Shown here: positions 36,501-45,073 of the stretch, one piece after another
Position numbering within the stretch: position 1 is the stretch's first letter
How the letters are laid out: each line of letters opens with the position of its first letter
Assembly (NCBI RefSeq): GCF_900168065.1
Contig: NZ_FUZZ01000001.1
Coordinates: 248,001 to 312,000, forward strand
Length of the DNA stretch: 64,000 bases
Direction: 5' to 3'
Source of the DNA: Chitinophaga ginsengisegetis
GTDB taxonomy: Bacteria > Bacteroidota > Bacteroidia > Chitinophagales > Chitinophagaceae
The notes under the pieces: generated by a model
What the model was told of the DNA's origin: nothing
Seen by the model: only the letters and a program-made list of their open reading frames with translations
Databases searched by the model: none
Position numbers and translations under genes: made by a program

Positions 36501-37102
36501 ACACCGTTACTGGTATTGGACATCAGGCCCACGCCCAGTCCGGGTGTTAAGGCACCACTCCCGCGTGTAAGAGAGATACCGGCATTTATGCCGAACTCCG
36601 CTCCTATACCGGTATACGTATCACTGAAGATACCGAGCGACAAAGAGCCTTTCAGGCCAATCAGTTTCGCCCCGCCAAAGAACTCCGCTTTAACAGTTCC
36701 CCGCCCACCGGTCGTTGTTTTAGGCGCCGTATAATGTTCCGTGATTACCTTATCTCCGTTCATATCATCCGGAATACCTCTCAGGCTCCGGCTAATGGCG
36801 CCCACATTGAGATTCCAGCCCAGTCCTACCCAGCTGGCCTCATCATCCATTCCTACACCGGACTGGTAATTTAAATTGATGGGATAACCATCAATATCCA
36901 TTATCGGAATATTGTATTTAAACGCACCGGTAAACATGTCGACCGTTTCACTGGTACCTGCTTCCGCAAACTGTTTGCTTTCCGGTTGAGAAGGACCGGT
37001 TGTAAGTGCCCACGCAGCGCAGGGTACCAATATCTGGAAGGCAAGCAAGCCTAGAAAAAAAACTGCAATGGACTTTCTGAATATTATGTTTCCTGGAATC
37101 AT
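30581..37102 (-). CDS. Giant secreted YD-type companion protein
   Basis: 2173 residues with a signal peptide (SIAVFFLGLLAFQILVPCAA). The N-terminal segment SETVDMFTGAFKYNIPIMDI, then SGVGMDDEASWVGLGWNLNV, is a typical opening of Bacteroidota RHS-associated proteins. The first 350 residues are Gly-rich and beta-like. Further on there is a PA14/fibro-slime-like domain (about 1665-1770; LGGNDEVYVYIDGVEVRK) and a jelly-roll carbohydrate-binding-like domain (about 1920-2105). It ends in short YD-like units (TYAYDPQNQRLMAQLDENN) and has no toxin tip. Its start overlaps the lipoprotein stop by 4 nt. It probably works with the downstream RHS protein, as a shell half, surface platform or adhesin. Confidence 0.82.
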   Translation of the reverse strand: MIPGNIIFRKSIAVFFLGLLAFQILVPCAAWALTTGPSQPESKQFAEAGTSETVDMFTGAFKYNIPIMDIDGYPINLNYQSGVGMDDEASWVGLGWNLNVGAISRSLRGIPDDMNGDKVITEHYTAPKTTTGGRGTVKAEFFGGAKLIGLKGSLSLGIFSDTYTGIGAEFGINAGISLTRGSGALTPGLGVGLMSNTSNGVDVSPNITLALYDKSNENKTTNVGLSANLGYNTRQGLKSLTLNGSFGVTTRDWDNQAGSSSFDVGGIGFTYNTPPFYPHIGVPYRSTNRSYSIDVGPSGAGAFAGVGLTGYRYKREILNRINTNPAYGYLYANQGKDVPNAVMDFMREKDNAVIPNMPNIAIPIATADIFSYSSQLGSGQFRLHRGGSGTVFDPAVNDANNTTTLGVDLGFGLYFHGGVTFYKQDVSNKTGKWKNNNQFNEVADYKNTDNTLEEHAYFKQMDEKNVGSNDYETLIRGEDVVHVSLDGPGSKSELKDGYNNTYPISAPNRLTKKTRQVRRNAISYLTASETYKGGVIRMKEDYRENKVTGFTPALPSAVTESRYGTHLSEFTITGDDGKRMVYSLPVYNKVQEEYSFATDPNAAKDEDRNLVGFSLKPDGGIQHNYGIDKYFHKETQPAYASAFLLSAILSPDYVDVTGDGISDDDMGTAIKFNYTKVNGNYKWRSPMKPNRALYNKALNADQDDDKSSIVYGEKEIWLLNSIETKNKVMFFLLDSRNDALGVTGITGAIDNTVNGRQRCLKEVRLYSKKDLTTPIKTAVFNYEYSLCQKVPNQAVADSGKLTLTGLHFTYGASTKGKHFPYTFKYTGKNPDYEYLSTDRWGNYKAAKSGLNNLNNDRFPYSTQDKAIADQNASAWNLTDISLPTGGEIHVDYESGDYAYVQDKQAMQMVELTQLVDKDGNPEPDFFFARGFMINIKESLNGASAEEKKNDFIRRYLNGERDFYAKLFVNLTDKPDNGTAESSCDYVPCYGKVKDVIEKSGGNVAVIFDTMGEGNVTSNPFIFAAWQKMRLEYPKYAYPGYKNRISDDMPIQAALGALVNSISNLSEITGNFYKRAERKRFARSVDLKKSFGRIAKVDGIKLGGAARVKRVRISDIWNTISGEPLTGATYGQEYTYTTTWNGKTISSGVASYEPGVGGDENPLRLPVPYTEDVKGGLNNYYYLEKPFGETLFPAPVVGYSKVVVKDLNAEGVVEAAPKTGWVQHEFYTSKDFPVQVSYDQSPDAYNYDSKGWFSFIGSNVAHELVLSQGYVVKLNDMHGKPKAERVFNQSGAEIANTSYYFNAKPLGVGTQTLVNNVDVVNEKGEITQNQVIGREIEMMVDMREEETSNTGRTIRAGFDMIPGFPIPWVIPHWPMSQNDEYRLFRSASVLKTVQYSGVLDRVVKTINGSTVTTKNTLYDAITGDPVVTTTNNEFDDPVYQVNMPAYWMNSGMSGAYKNNNALIRNFETDFKGKILSTFTSFVTTGDELIDLKEQNSIYWVVKTLTKGDQDPSYKLINKDGIVAKNFKSDVKLARSGYRNQLTAPGASVVCLKNPVQNGAFRFTTDTDDELASLGVLDASVTLYDQSWGARLKMEGIPDPYVYERPDRGVYIRNPNANDRMWPYYALYKDSQDGNDGTSFYAQNGAEYGNRKGYFWGGNGNTGRLTAIGMYPRYKNPNGNDLWYAYNTDITLEPAASYSLGLGGNDEVYVYIDGVEVRKLTEEKLSNHRKWHVFELANMLPGKHNFEVMGRNSMGQEAGFAAEIYNKSAYELYNTGNYTNIIAYSSEDLIHYPADVVERQGELGTLISKEDYVTPIIFQMNPFLYGFLGNWRPIEQKAFLVNRIGQQLSIPDIRKGGVYQNFTPYWYFSVTDNLWKPTYVNNEKWVSTGTATLFDAQGNGLESKDPLGIFKSALFSFNNTLTAAVASNAMQREIFYDGFEDYAYRVKAIPENSNPKDSFNMFVMIRDKGQYTDWLDNKIAHTGKYSLKLNSPLVLYTRPHENVHHTLPYLDFSDLGEYMRTTRPNVYPMGFAPKPGAEYIFSAWVKDAQPAGSTSDLKVSINDVDRPLTVKASVEGWKLVELRFYAGPTASSTALTLSAGSATRIDDIRILPVAGNIKTYAYDPQNQRLMAQLDENNLATLYEYDDEGTLIRLKKETDRGIMTIKENRSSYRAKN

Positions 37103-37620
37103 AACCTGCTGCTTAATGAGTCAATACTATTGATATGTGTAACCTGGAAGGGAAACACCAACTTATGATGCGTATACATCCAATCATTCATCACGAAATA
37201 CAATACAGCTGTTCCTGCCGGCACGGCCCTTTTGAACGTGGTCAGGTATTCCGCTGAAGAGGTACTTCCATTCGAAATTCGCTGCGTAAACTGTGCCGCC
37301 AGCGTATCACTTCCCACTACCAGCCAAAACAGGGTATCCACGCTTACCGCCTGCATTTTCCGGCTTTCTTCCCGGGAGGAAGCTGGTAGGGCAATGTTTA
37401 ACTTAAATGTCATTTCCCCTGCTGCATCCGGATTTTCCCTTCCCAGCATCCGTTCCCACTGCACCGGGAGGTAACTGGCCCTTACCCCGATACCTCCTGC
37501 ATCCTGTTCCTGAACCAGCGCCTGGCCATTGTTGGCATAAAAAGCTTTTATTTCTTTCTTTCCTGAATGACAGGCAGACATTAACAACCCTATCATCACG
37601 GATATTATTAAGTATTTCAT
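37099..37620 (-). CDS. Lipoprotein of the RHS operon
   Basis: 173 residues with a lipobox (GLLMSACHSGKK, Cys17). The mature protein is mostly beta-strand (for example MTFKLNIALP, LFWLVVGSDTLAAQF). No family recognised. The 4-nt overlap with the giant gene indicates translational coupling. It is probably outer-membrane bound and part of the same assembly. Confidence 0.68.
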   Translation of the reverse strand: MKYLIISVMIGLLMSACHSGKKEIKAFYANNGQALVQEQDAGGIGVRASYLPVQWERMLGRENPDAAGEMTFKLNIALPASSREESRKMQAVSVDTLFWLVVGSDTLAAQFTQRISNGSTSSAEYLTTFKRAVPAGTAVLYFVMNDWMYTHHKLVFPFQVTHINSIDSLSSRL

Positions 37621-37622
37621 CG

Positions 37623-38726
37623 CTATTCCGTTTCACTTTTATAAAGAAATCTTAATTGTTTTTCTTCCCCGTCAGGCAGCTTCAACTCCAGCAGGTAATA
37701 GTAGCCATCCACGAATGACCTGTTCTCTGCCAGGGGTATGACCACATGGTTATTTCCCCGATTCAGTTTGATCGCTGGTAGTTTACGCATTTCCAGTTCG
37801 GGCCTGGTGATACAACGGATCTTATAATTCAGCGGGGCTTTGTCGTACACATTTTCTACCGCAAACAGCACTTTTCCGCGGGCCACATAAAAATTACCTT
37901 TTGTCAGATCCGTAATATCCCTGAAGCTTTCCGGCACTACTGCCGCGGTTTCCTCTTCACAGAACACAGTAAACTCCCATATCTCGGAGTTCACCAGCAG
38001 CATATCATTTTTGTAGGCGCTTACCTGCCACACGTACGTTTTTCCCTGCATAAGATCTTTTGCCAGAGAAGGATAGAAAAGCATGGGGGAATTAATGCCC
38101 AGCTGGTTAATCAAAGGCATATTGTAATTAAGTGCTTCTACCTTTGCCTGTCCGGGTTTCACTTCTGTGAGTACAAGCCGGTATTGTACACCCGGAACAG
38201 CCGGCAATAGTGGTTGCCAGAAAAAGGGGGGTCGCTTGTTACAGATCTTGTCTTCTTCTGCCGGGTTCAATAGCAGCAAGGGAGAAAACGGCTGGAGGTA
38301 ATAATCGAAGCACTGGTCGCCCAGGGTTTCGCCCTGGTGCGACTGATCACCGGCATTCAGTTCAAAACAGTATTCGTAATCCCCTTCCATAAAGTAGCCG
38401 GACTGGCGACAGATAGTGGCCACCTTATTTTCCGCAAAGCGGATGGCAGATCTGGCAATCAATCCACCCGGTAAGGAGTTCGTGCCAGGCATTAACTGAA
38501 AGGCAGGTGTTTTTATACTGACAATATTGCCAGCATCGGCAGCAGATACTTTTACGGTAAGACTTACCAGTTGCGACTGGCTGCCGGTATTCGCCAGCTT
38601 CACCTGCAACAGGCCATCCAATGTGCGGCCATGCAGTTCCGGGATAAAAACAAAGGATACCTGGGCACGGACTTGAACAGTACAAAACAGCATCAAAAAA
38701 ATCACTCCCTGATAAAACTTTAACAT
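37623..38726 (-). CDS. Secreted beta-sandwich accessory protein of the RHS operon
   Basis: 367 residues with a signal peptide (FYQGVIFLMLFCTVQVRAQ). Repeated FN3-like beta-sandwich features (PFFWQPLLPAVPGVQYRLVL, YVWQVSAYKND) suggest two or three Ig/FN3 domains. It stands 6 nt after the barrel gene and 2 nt before the lipoprotein gene. A structural or bridging role between barrel and giant proteins is likely but not shown. Confidence 0.65.
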   Translation of the reverse strand: MLKFYQGVIFLMLFCTVQVRAQVSFVFIPELHGRTLDGLLQVKLANTGSQSQLVSLTVKVSAADAGNIVSIKTPAFQLMPGTNSLPGGLIARSAIRFAENKVATICRQSGYFMEGDYEYCFELNAGDQSHQGETLGDQCFDYYLQPFSPLLLLNPAEEDKICNKRPPFFWQPLLPAVPGVQYRLVLTEVKPGQAKVEALNYNMPLINQLGINSPMLFYPSLAKDLMQGKTYVWQVSAYKNDMLLVNSEIWEFTVFCEEETAAVVPESFRDITDLTKGNFYVARGKVLFAVENVYDKAPLNYKIRCITRPELEMRKLPAIKLNRGNNHVVIPLAENRSFVDGYYYLLELKLPDGEEKQLRFLYKSETE

Positions 38727-38732
38727 AGGTAC

Positions 38733-41270
38733 TTAATTCAATTGGTAAGAAATAGCCAGTTCACTTCTGAAGTTGCCGAACAGATAGTTCTGTGGCGTAT
38801 TCAACAGGTTTTTACGGCAGTCAACATACATATTCACATTTAACCGGGGCAACACACTGGTGCCGGCAGTTTGCCTGAAACCGAGTTGCTGCACCACCGC
38901 CTTATTATCCAGGTAGGTCATACCGCTGCTACAGCTTATTTTCTTCCACACCTGGTAGGTCCATCCCGTTTCAACCGTAAGGAGGTTGGCATATACCGCT
39001 TCACCCTTAATATCTTTATTGTAAAACAGGTTTAACGAAAGGACATGTGAGCTGATCACCAGGTTGTGGTTAATATTAATATTCAGTAAGGTGCTGTGTT
39101 GTGGCAAAATATCGATCTGCTGATATCCCAGCATAATATTGCTGTTGTATGGAAGCGCGGCCATTTTTCCCTGCACCTGTGAAGCGAGCGATAACTGCCG
39201 GGTCATATACTGAAAGGATGCTGCCTTTTCACCGGTGCTTTTCATGGCCGACTGGTTAAAACGCGCATCAAAGGCGATCTTCTTATTCAGTTTCCAGCGA
39301 CCATCAATAGCAAACTGCCTGTTTTTCCATTTGCTGGAAGTCAAGGCCGAAGAGCTGATATCCTGGAAATCGGATCTTACTCCCAGCACCAGTTTATTTT
39401 TATACCAGTTTCTTTTCAGTTTTAATCCGTAACGTATCGTTCCTCTTCCTGCTCCGGGAGAAGCCGGGTTATTATATCCCAGGCCAGAATAGCTGACATA
39501 GGCACGCTGGTTCATATTCCACTCGCTTACCTGCCCGTTGTAGTCGAGCCCCACAGACAAGGTTTCCCAGAAATCGTTGAACAGCGATAATGCAGCAGCC
39601 TTACTGGCCAGCATCGGGTCATTACCTACTGCCGAATTTTTAAACTGGTTATTGGACTTTGACAATTGTGCGGCGATACGGCCATAACTACCCAGGCTGA
39701 TATCTTCCGAAAAAGCGCCTACAAAAGTATTTCTAGGTAAATTCAGGGTAGTATACTGGCGGCGGGAATCGCTTTTGGTATTGGCGTTCACGACCCCTGC
39801 ATGGCTGTGTGGCTGCGTAATATCACCGGCGCCCATTTGCAGGAACTGCATGCTATAAGCCCCCGGATCAAGCGATGAATTAAAAGCAAGGTCTTTTATT
39901 GTTCCGCCATCGATACGCTTTCCGGCACCCAGCATCAGGAATTTATTGTTGTTCAGGAAACTGGTTTGTATACCGGACATAAACAAGTCCTGTACCCCAC
40001 CTTTACTTCCGGAAGCCGCAATGTTACCGATGTCGAGTTGTTTGGCACTTAATAACAGGCGTTGCAGACCGCTCAATGGCAACAGTTCTTTAATGTTCCT
40101 GATTTTGTTGCTCTCCTCTTCCAGTTGCCCGTTGATTTTTCCTCCCGCCACCCGTTCGTCTGAGATAATGGATTTAGCCTGCAGGCCTTCTCCTACTTCT
40201 TTCTTCAGCGCAAAAACGCCCGCCATATATTTTCTGGCTGCACTGGCTGTACGGAAGTGTTCCAACAGTCCATTGAGGCTGCTGTCGGCCACCGGATGTG
40301 CCAGTAAGATACTATCCTGCAATGCCGCAACAACCGGCTCGAGGTCTTCTGCTGTAATGCCGAGGGCTCTATTGTTCAGTAACTCATTCCGTAGTTGCAA
40401 CGAATCCAGCTGGATGATATGATCGCTGTTGAGCAATTGGCCGAAGGCGGCTGACTGCTTTTCTCCCAGCTCCGTGAGTTTTTGCTGGAGCGCTTCCAAC
40501 CGGCTGTTGGTAAAGGATTTGACCGCGCTTTTGATATCAATGTCTTTCAGAAAGTATTTTTTGAGATCATATTTCTTTTCGACTATGCTATTGAGGCGTT
40601 TTACGTAAGCGTCTTTATCAAATGAAAACTTCACGAGCGACTGATCCGCAAAGGGATTGTTCCAGGTACTTTGTCCTGAAATATTTGAATACCTCACGTT
40701 AACGGGTATATTCTTTATCATCAGCTGATCCCCTATTGTAACGCTGGCACCCAGCATAGGCATGCCCGGCGTATTTTCTGCGAAAGCACCGGCACTGGCT
40801 TCTTTAAGACTGTTACTATACGCACCGGCATTTAACAGCTTATTCACGCCCGTTTCATCCCGTAAGGCATAGAAGCCCCGCAGTTTATCCGCGATGTATT
40901 GACGGATACGGGCAGTGTCTTTGATGGTACTCATGCCTTGCTGCAACTGCGTGAGCTGCTGTTTACCGGCTGAATTACCGATAAACTGAAAGAATTCCTG
41001 CCGGGCGGATTCCTGCAGATATTTGCCGGCGCCTACATCCGGAACAGCCGGAAGATTTTGCCGGAGATATGCTTTAGCCTGTGCCATGGCTGACCTTTTG
41101 TTCAGCGAGTCTGCCAGTATCATCTGCAACATAGGGTTACCCATAGGCAGCCCAGCTTTTTTGGCATATTCCTCCAGTTGCTTAACGGGGGCATTTACTT
41201 TTACCGTTTGAGCATGAACGGTGACGGAAAGTAGCACACAGGTATACCACGCCGCTATAACTTTTGCCAT
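38733..41270 (-). CDS. Outer-membrane beta-barrel protein, first gene of the RHS operon
   Basis: 845 residues with a signal peptide (AAWYTCVLLSVTVHAQ). Residues about 25-430 are largely helical and may form a periplasmic coiled domain (LNSIVEKKYDLKKYFLKDID). From about 440 the sequence alternates polar and hydrophobic residues in long strands (NWYKNKLVLGVRSDFQDISS, KIAFDARFNQSAMKST), as in a barrel of 16 or more strands, and ends SELAISYQLN. No TonB plug or FlgH-like motif is seen. As first gene it could be the export or display pore for the giant proteins. Family not recognised. Confidence 0.7.
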   Translation of the reverse strand: MAKVIAAWYTCVLLSVTVHAQTVKVNAPVKQLEEYAKKAGLPMGNPMLQMILADSLNKRSAMAQAKAYLRQNLPAVPDVGAGKYLQESARQEFFQFIGNSAGKQQLTQLQQGMSTIKDTARIRQYIADKLRGFYALRDETGVNKLLNAGAYSNSLKEASAGAFAENTPGMPMLGASVTIGDQLMIKNIPVNVRYSNISGQSTWNNPFADQSLVKFSFDKDAYVKRLNSIVEKKYDLKKYFLKDIDIKSAVKSFTNSRLEALQQKLTELGEKQSAAFGQLLNSDHIIQLDSLQLRNELLNNRALGITAEDLEPVVAALQDSILLAHPVADSSLNGLLEHFRTASAARKYMAGVFALKKEVGEGLQAKSIISDERVAGGKINGQLEEESNKIRNIKELLPLSGLQRLLLSAKQLDIGNIAASGSKGGVQDLFMSGIQTSFLNNNKFLMLGAGKRIDGGTIKDLAFNSSLDPGAYSMQFLQMGAGDITQPHSHAGVVNANTKSDSRRQYTTLNLPRNTFVGAFSEDISLGSYGRIAAQLSKSNNQFKNSAVGNDPMLASKAAALSLFNDFWETLSVGLDYNGQVSEWNMNQRAYVSYSGLGYNNPASPGAGRGTIRYGLKLKRNWYKNKLVLGVRSDFQDISSSALTSSKWKNRQFAIDGRWKLNKKIAFDARFNQSAMKSTGEKAASFQYMTRQLSLASQVQGKMAALPYNSNIMLGYQQIDILPQHSTLLNININHNLVISSHVLSLNLFYNKDIKGEAVYANLLTVETGWTYQVWKKISCSSGMTYLDNKAVVQQLGFRQTAGTSVLPRLNVNMYVDCRKNLLNTPQNYLFGNFRSELAISYQLN

Positions 41271-41309
41271 ATAAAAATTTTCATGGTATAGGGATTATTT
41301 ATCTGGGAA

Positions 41310-41346
41310 GCAGCAGGAACGCTATCCGGGGAAGCAACCCTGCTGC
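41310..41346. promoter_or_regulatory. Leader hairpin upstream of the RHS operon
   Basis: An 8-bp inverted repeat (GCAGCAGG, 41310-41317, with CCTGCTGC, 41339-41346) with a 21-nt loop, about 40 nt before the operon's first ATG. It could be a leader structure or an operator. The 41271-41515 gap shows no other recognisable element. Confidence 0.3.
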
Positions 41347-41515
41347 GGGTTATTTTTCTTGCATATCAATGCATTCAGGAATGAAAAAGAGCCGTATATA
41401 GCAGAATTAGCTGACTGATACACCGCAATGTTGATATTCCCGTTTGCATCTGGTGTTACATTTTCTACCAGGGACACAGTTCATGAGCTAACGTCTTTAC
41501 GAAAAGTTCCTCACA

Positions 41516-44500
41516 TTAATCTACTTTCTCAACGATCACTGCATTTATAAAACACAAACCCCAAACATCCGGCATATAGCAACCAATTTTTATGGTTTCT
41601 CCATCTTTTAAATAACCTGTATAAGAAAGATAGTTGTTAACATTATCCTTACCTACAATTGTATTATCACATACTCCATTACTGCTACCCATTTTTACCC
41701 AAATTTTTGATGGTGCAAAATCAGCTGTAGTACTTGAAAGTATCTTCACATTGTAAGTGCCTGCAGGTAAGCCCATTCCAGGTACACCAATTACTTCATA
41801 GTTATAGTTTTGTGTAGCTGGATTAAAATTCAAAGCATAATTTAACCTCGCACTTTTAGAAACAACTGCTGGAAAAATATCGGTATAAATGTTAGCAGGA
41901 GCTTCGTTGTCATTCCCATAATTACCACCATACTTTGCCCAACGAGTTGGATCAGTACTAACAGTATTGATTGACCAACCTGATACAGGGTCTGTTGCTG
42001 TTTGAATTGATGCTGTTGGGTCGCCTGTTAAAGTTGCCCAGTCAGGATGAGAAGCAGCGGTTGTGCTGGCGAAATTAAATTTGCCAAAATTGGTTCTTGG
42101 ATTAGCCGTTGTTGTTTTTTCAATCAATAATATTGCAACGGTTTGACCATAATAGGATATGTTCTGATTGAATTGAAAATTAGCTAAAGCGGACATATTC
42201 ATAACTATCTCTCCAGATGCATTCGGTTTAACATTATAATGGTCTGTTGTAAACATTGTGTTAAAACCCTCCAATCTACTTTGAGCGATACTGCCGTTCA
42301 ATTCAGACCTGGTACCAGTTTTATTATTTGAATTAAATAAAGCTCCTGAAGTATTAGAGTTGTATATAATTACATCATAATATTTATTTACATCCAGTCC
42401 GGTTAACTTCCATTGCGCTGGATTAACATTTGAGTATTTGAATGCTGTTTTGAACATATCGGCACTCATACCCATGTAATTATGATTAAGTCCATCAGTT
42501 GTAATTCCGTCAGGGTTGCTAACTACTGTAAAACCTTTTGTACTTGTACCATTTTTAATGTCTTTCAAATTTGATACAGTTGTATTGTTAGCCGCTGAAG
42601 TAACGTTGTTGATAGTATATAAGTTAAAAGTTGAATTACTGCCAAGATTCAACATATAATACTTATGATCTTTAGCAGTTGTCAGACTATCCAAAACTGT
42701 ATTCAATCGGTTTGTAAAATTCATTTTATCAGTTCCATTGTTCAATTTATCTACAATTAATTTTGCTCTGGACCAATCATAAAACTTCAATTTTTCTTCT
42801 GCTTTTGTAACATAATTATTGCAGGTAGTTGTTAAGTTTTTGCTGTGAAAAAGTAAAAAGTCAGTTTCAAAATCAAATGGGGCAATTCTTTTATCATAAA
42901 CATAATTATTCCATGTACCCTTATCATGTTCACTATTCCAGGCTATTAACGTTAATGGAGGGTATATACCTTTTGGATTGGCAGCATTGATGCTATTAAC
43001 ATCATCTAAGGTTGAATATTGGGAAGTGAACGGAACTCTTGTATCATTATAAGAATGGACAAACAAAAATGGTATATCTTTTACTATATCTCCATTCCCT
43101 GTAAGTGCTACATCATTAAAAGTTGTATTGGAAGCGATACCACCAGCTAACAGATTTGGATTACCTAAAGCAACGTTAGTTGTTCCTGCACCGCCAGAAG
43201 ACAAACCAGTTACATATACTCTATTTGAATCAATTGCATATCCATTAACAGCATAATTAAGTGCTTTTTGTGCGGTTGCTAAAGTCCAAAGTCCATCATG
43301 CAATTGAGGACAAACAACAACACACTGCATAGGAAACAACTTATCATGCAAAAAGTATGGTAATCCTTCAGCTTCCAGTAATAATTGATTAATATCATCG
43401 TTATTCTCAACGCCATTAACTCCAACTCCATGCAAGAATATTATTAAAGGGTAACCTCCTGGTTTTAATGAATCATAACCTTGTGGCAAGTAAACCCATG
43501 TTTTCAAATTTGGGTTATTAGAATCATATTTGTTGTCTAAATAACCTCCTGAACTAAACATCTCCGATGGTTTGGCAACTGATACATCAATATCATCAGT
43601 GTAAGTTGAACCATGATTATCAGTGACAGTTAAACGATATGTAGACCTGGCAGCAACAGGAATTCCTGTAACTCCTGTATTTATACCGTTTACGTTTGAA
43701 AATGTAACGCCTGTTATATTAGAAATAACTGACCATTGATAGGAAGCAACTGAAAGAGAAGGATTGTTGATTTTTATGTTTCCATAAAAGTTGGTAGTAC
43801 TTTCATTTTCATTTAAATATTGATCTAAACCTGCATTGACAGTTATTCCATTACCTCCTGGCCCCCCTGGGATGTTACCATCAACTACAGCTTTGACTAC
43901 ATTACTCCAACTGGAAAAATACCCGTCCCGGAAATAGATCCGCATTCGGTAAAAGCTGCTATCAGGGCTGATAGCAAGTGTGTTTTCAGAAGGTGATGTA
44001 ATAGTTTTAAAATCATTATAGAGGCCGTTTATATAAGCGCTCCGTTGTACAATGTACTTAACAACATCGGTATTGGAAGTAAAATAGCTGGCGAGTGCAT
44101 TCCTCATTGCATTAAACATTACCAGGTACCCCTGGTCATTCAAATGGATATTATCGCCGAACTGCAATGAAGGTTGTAATACATCGGGATTAGCAGGGTC
44201 TTCCAGGAGGTGATACGCATAGATGCATCTGGCTCCGAAAGTTTTACGCAGGTTATCTGCAGTTTGCCTCAGTTTAAGGCGCTGTGGAGCACCGAAAGCC
44301 GTACGGGGAATACTGCTCATTACCAACAACTGTACACCAGCTTTTTTGCAGGCTTCGTCTATCAGCAAGGTATTAGAGAGCGCCTCTTCTGTAGACATCT
44401 CACCGCCACTGGCCTGGGATGCATAGTCGTTACCGGTATTAATGAGGATAATAATATTATTCCCATCAGCAATTGCCTTGGTGACGTTCATCGTCGAGTC

Positions 44501-45073
44501 TACAAAGCTATTGCTGCCTGTAGGCGCCAGATTGCGGGAATTATATCCATCTTTACAATAGTTCGTCAGCCGTGCATTGGAAGATACTGCATAAATATAA
44601 GCCTGCAGCTTTCCGGCAATGGAGTTGGCCGGTGTACTGGCATAACTCCCCGCCCCCTGGCTGTCTCCAATCAGGGCTATCTTCGGCGACTGATACAGCT
44701 CCCTGTCTGACTGCCACCATTTCAGCTGCATACTGTTGGCATCAATAGACATAGCAGCCAGCGAAACAGGCGGCACACCAACACCTCCACCGCCGGAGAA
44801 CCTTACCGGTATAGTATCCTGTCCGGCAATAGCGATAGCACTGTCTCCTATATTTTCCAGGGAAAGTTTTTTGAATACTGTATTTCCATCGCCCTGGTTA
44901 TACAGAAAGCCCTGTACATTTTTGGAGGCATTTTTTACCTGGAGCTCAGCCCCAACAACCATGACAGTATCTTGCTTAACTCTGAATGCTGATTGCCCAA
45001 GAGCCAGATGGGTTATGGTTAACAAGGCGAGTGTTAGTAACACTCGAAGTTTCTTGAAAAATTGCTTTTTCAT
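41516..45073 (-). CDS. Secreted SGNH hydrolase fused to an alpha/beta-hydrolase esterase
   Basis: 1185 residues with a signal peptide (ending HLALGQ). A short N-terminal beta domain (about 28-95) precedes an SGNH/GDSL domain (130-330) with GDSQG (136-140), NTGND (212-216) and DNIH (307-310). After a Gly-rich linker (GGPGGNG, about 403-409) come a PKD-like domain (410-500) and an esterase domain (510-740) with GLSSGG (Ser625), Asp677 and His716 as the likely triad. The remainder (about 740-1185) is beta-rich, ending in a probable jelly-roll. The protein likely deacetylates or de-esterifies a polysaccharide. The DNA from 41516 to about 43870 is visibly more AT-rich than the part before the linker, so the gene looks chimeric. 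Confidence 0.8.
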   Translation of the reverse strand: MKKQFFKKLRVLLTLALLTITHLALGQSAFRVKQDTVMVVGAELQVKNASKNVQGFLYNQGDGNTVFKKLSLENIGDSAIAIAGQDTIPVRFSGGGGVGVPPVSLAAMSIDANSMQLKWWQSDRELYQSPKIALIGDSQGAGSYASTPANSIAGKLQAYIYAVSSNARLTNYCKDGYNSRNLAPTGSNSFVDSTMNVTKAIADGNNIIILINTGNDYASQASGGEMSTEEALSNTLLIDEACKKAGVQLLVMSSIPRTAFGAPQRLKLRQTADNLRKTFGARCIYAYHLLEDPANPDVLQPSLQFGDNIHLNDQGYLVMFNAMRNALASYFTSNTDVVKYIVQRSAYINGLYNDFKTITSPSENTLAISPDSSFYRMRIYFRDGYFSSWSNVVKAVVDGNIPGGPGGNGITVNAGLDQYLNENESTTNFYGNIKINNPSLSVASYQWSVISNITGVTFSNVNGINTGVTGIPVAARSTYRLTVTDNHGSTYTDDIDVSVAKPSEMFSSGGYLDNKYDSNNPNLKTWVYLPQGYDSLKPGGYPLIIFLHGVGVNGVENNDDINQLLLEAEGLPYFLHDKLFPMQCVVVCPQLHDGLWTLATAQKALNYAVNGYAIDSNRVYVTGLSSGGAGTTNVALGNPNLLAGGIASNTTFNDVALTGNGDIVKDIPFLFVHSYNDTRVPFTSQYSTLDDVNSINAANPKGIYPPLTLIAWNSEHDKGTWNNYVYDKRIAPFDFETDFLLFHSKNLTTTCNNYVTKAEEKLKFYDWSRAKLIVDKLNNGTDKMNFTNRLNTVLDSLTTAKDHKYYMLNLGSNSTFNLYTINNVTSAANNTTVSNLKDIKNGTSTKGFTVVSNPDGITTDGLNHNYMGMSADMFKTAFKYSNVNPAQWKLTGLDVNKYYDVIIYNSNTSGALFNSNNKTGTRSELNGSIAQSRLEGFNTMFTTDHYNVKPNASGEIVMNMSALANFQFNQNISYYGQTVAILLIEKTTTANPRTNFGKFNFASTTAASHPDWATLTGDPTASIQTATDPVSGWSINTVSTDPTRWAKYGGNYGNDNEAPANIYTDIFPAVVSKSARLNYALNFNPATQNYNYEVIGVPGMGLPAGTYNVKILSSTTADFAPSKIWVKMGSSNGVCDNTIVGKDNVNNYLSYTGYLKDGETIKIGCYMPDVWGLCFINAVIVEKVD

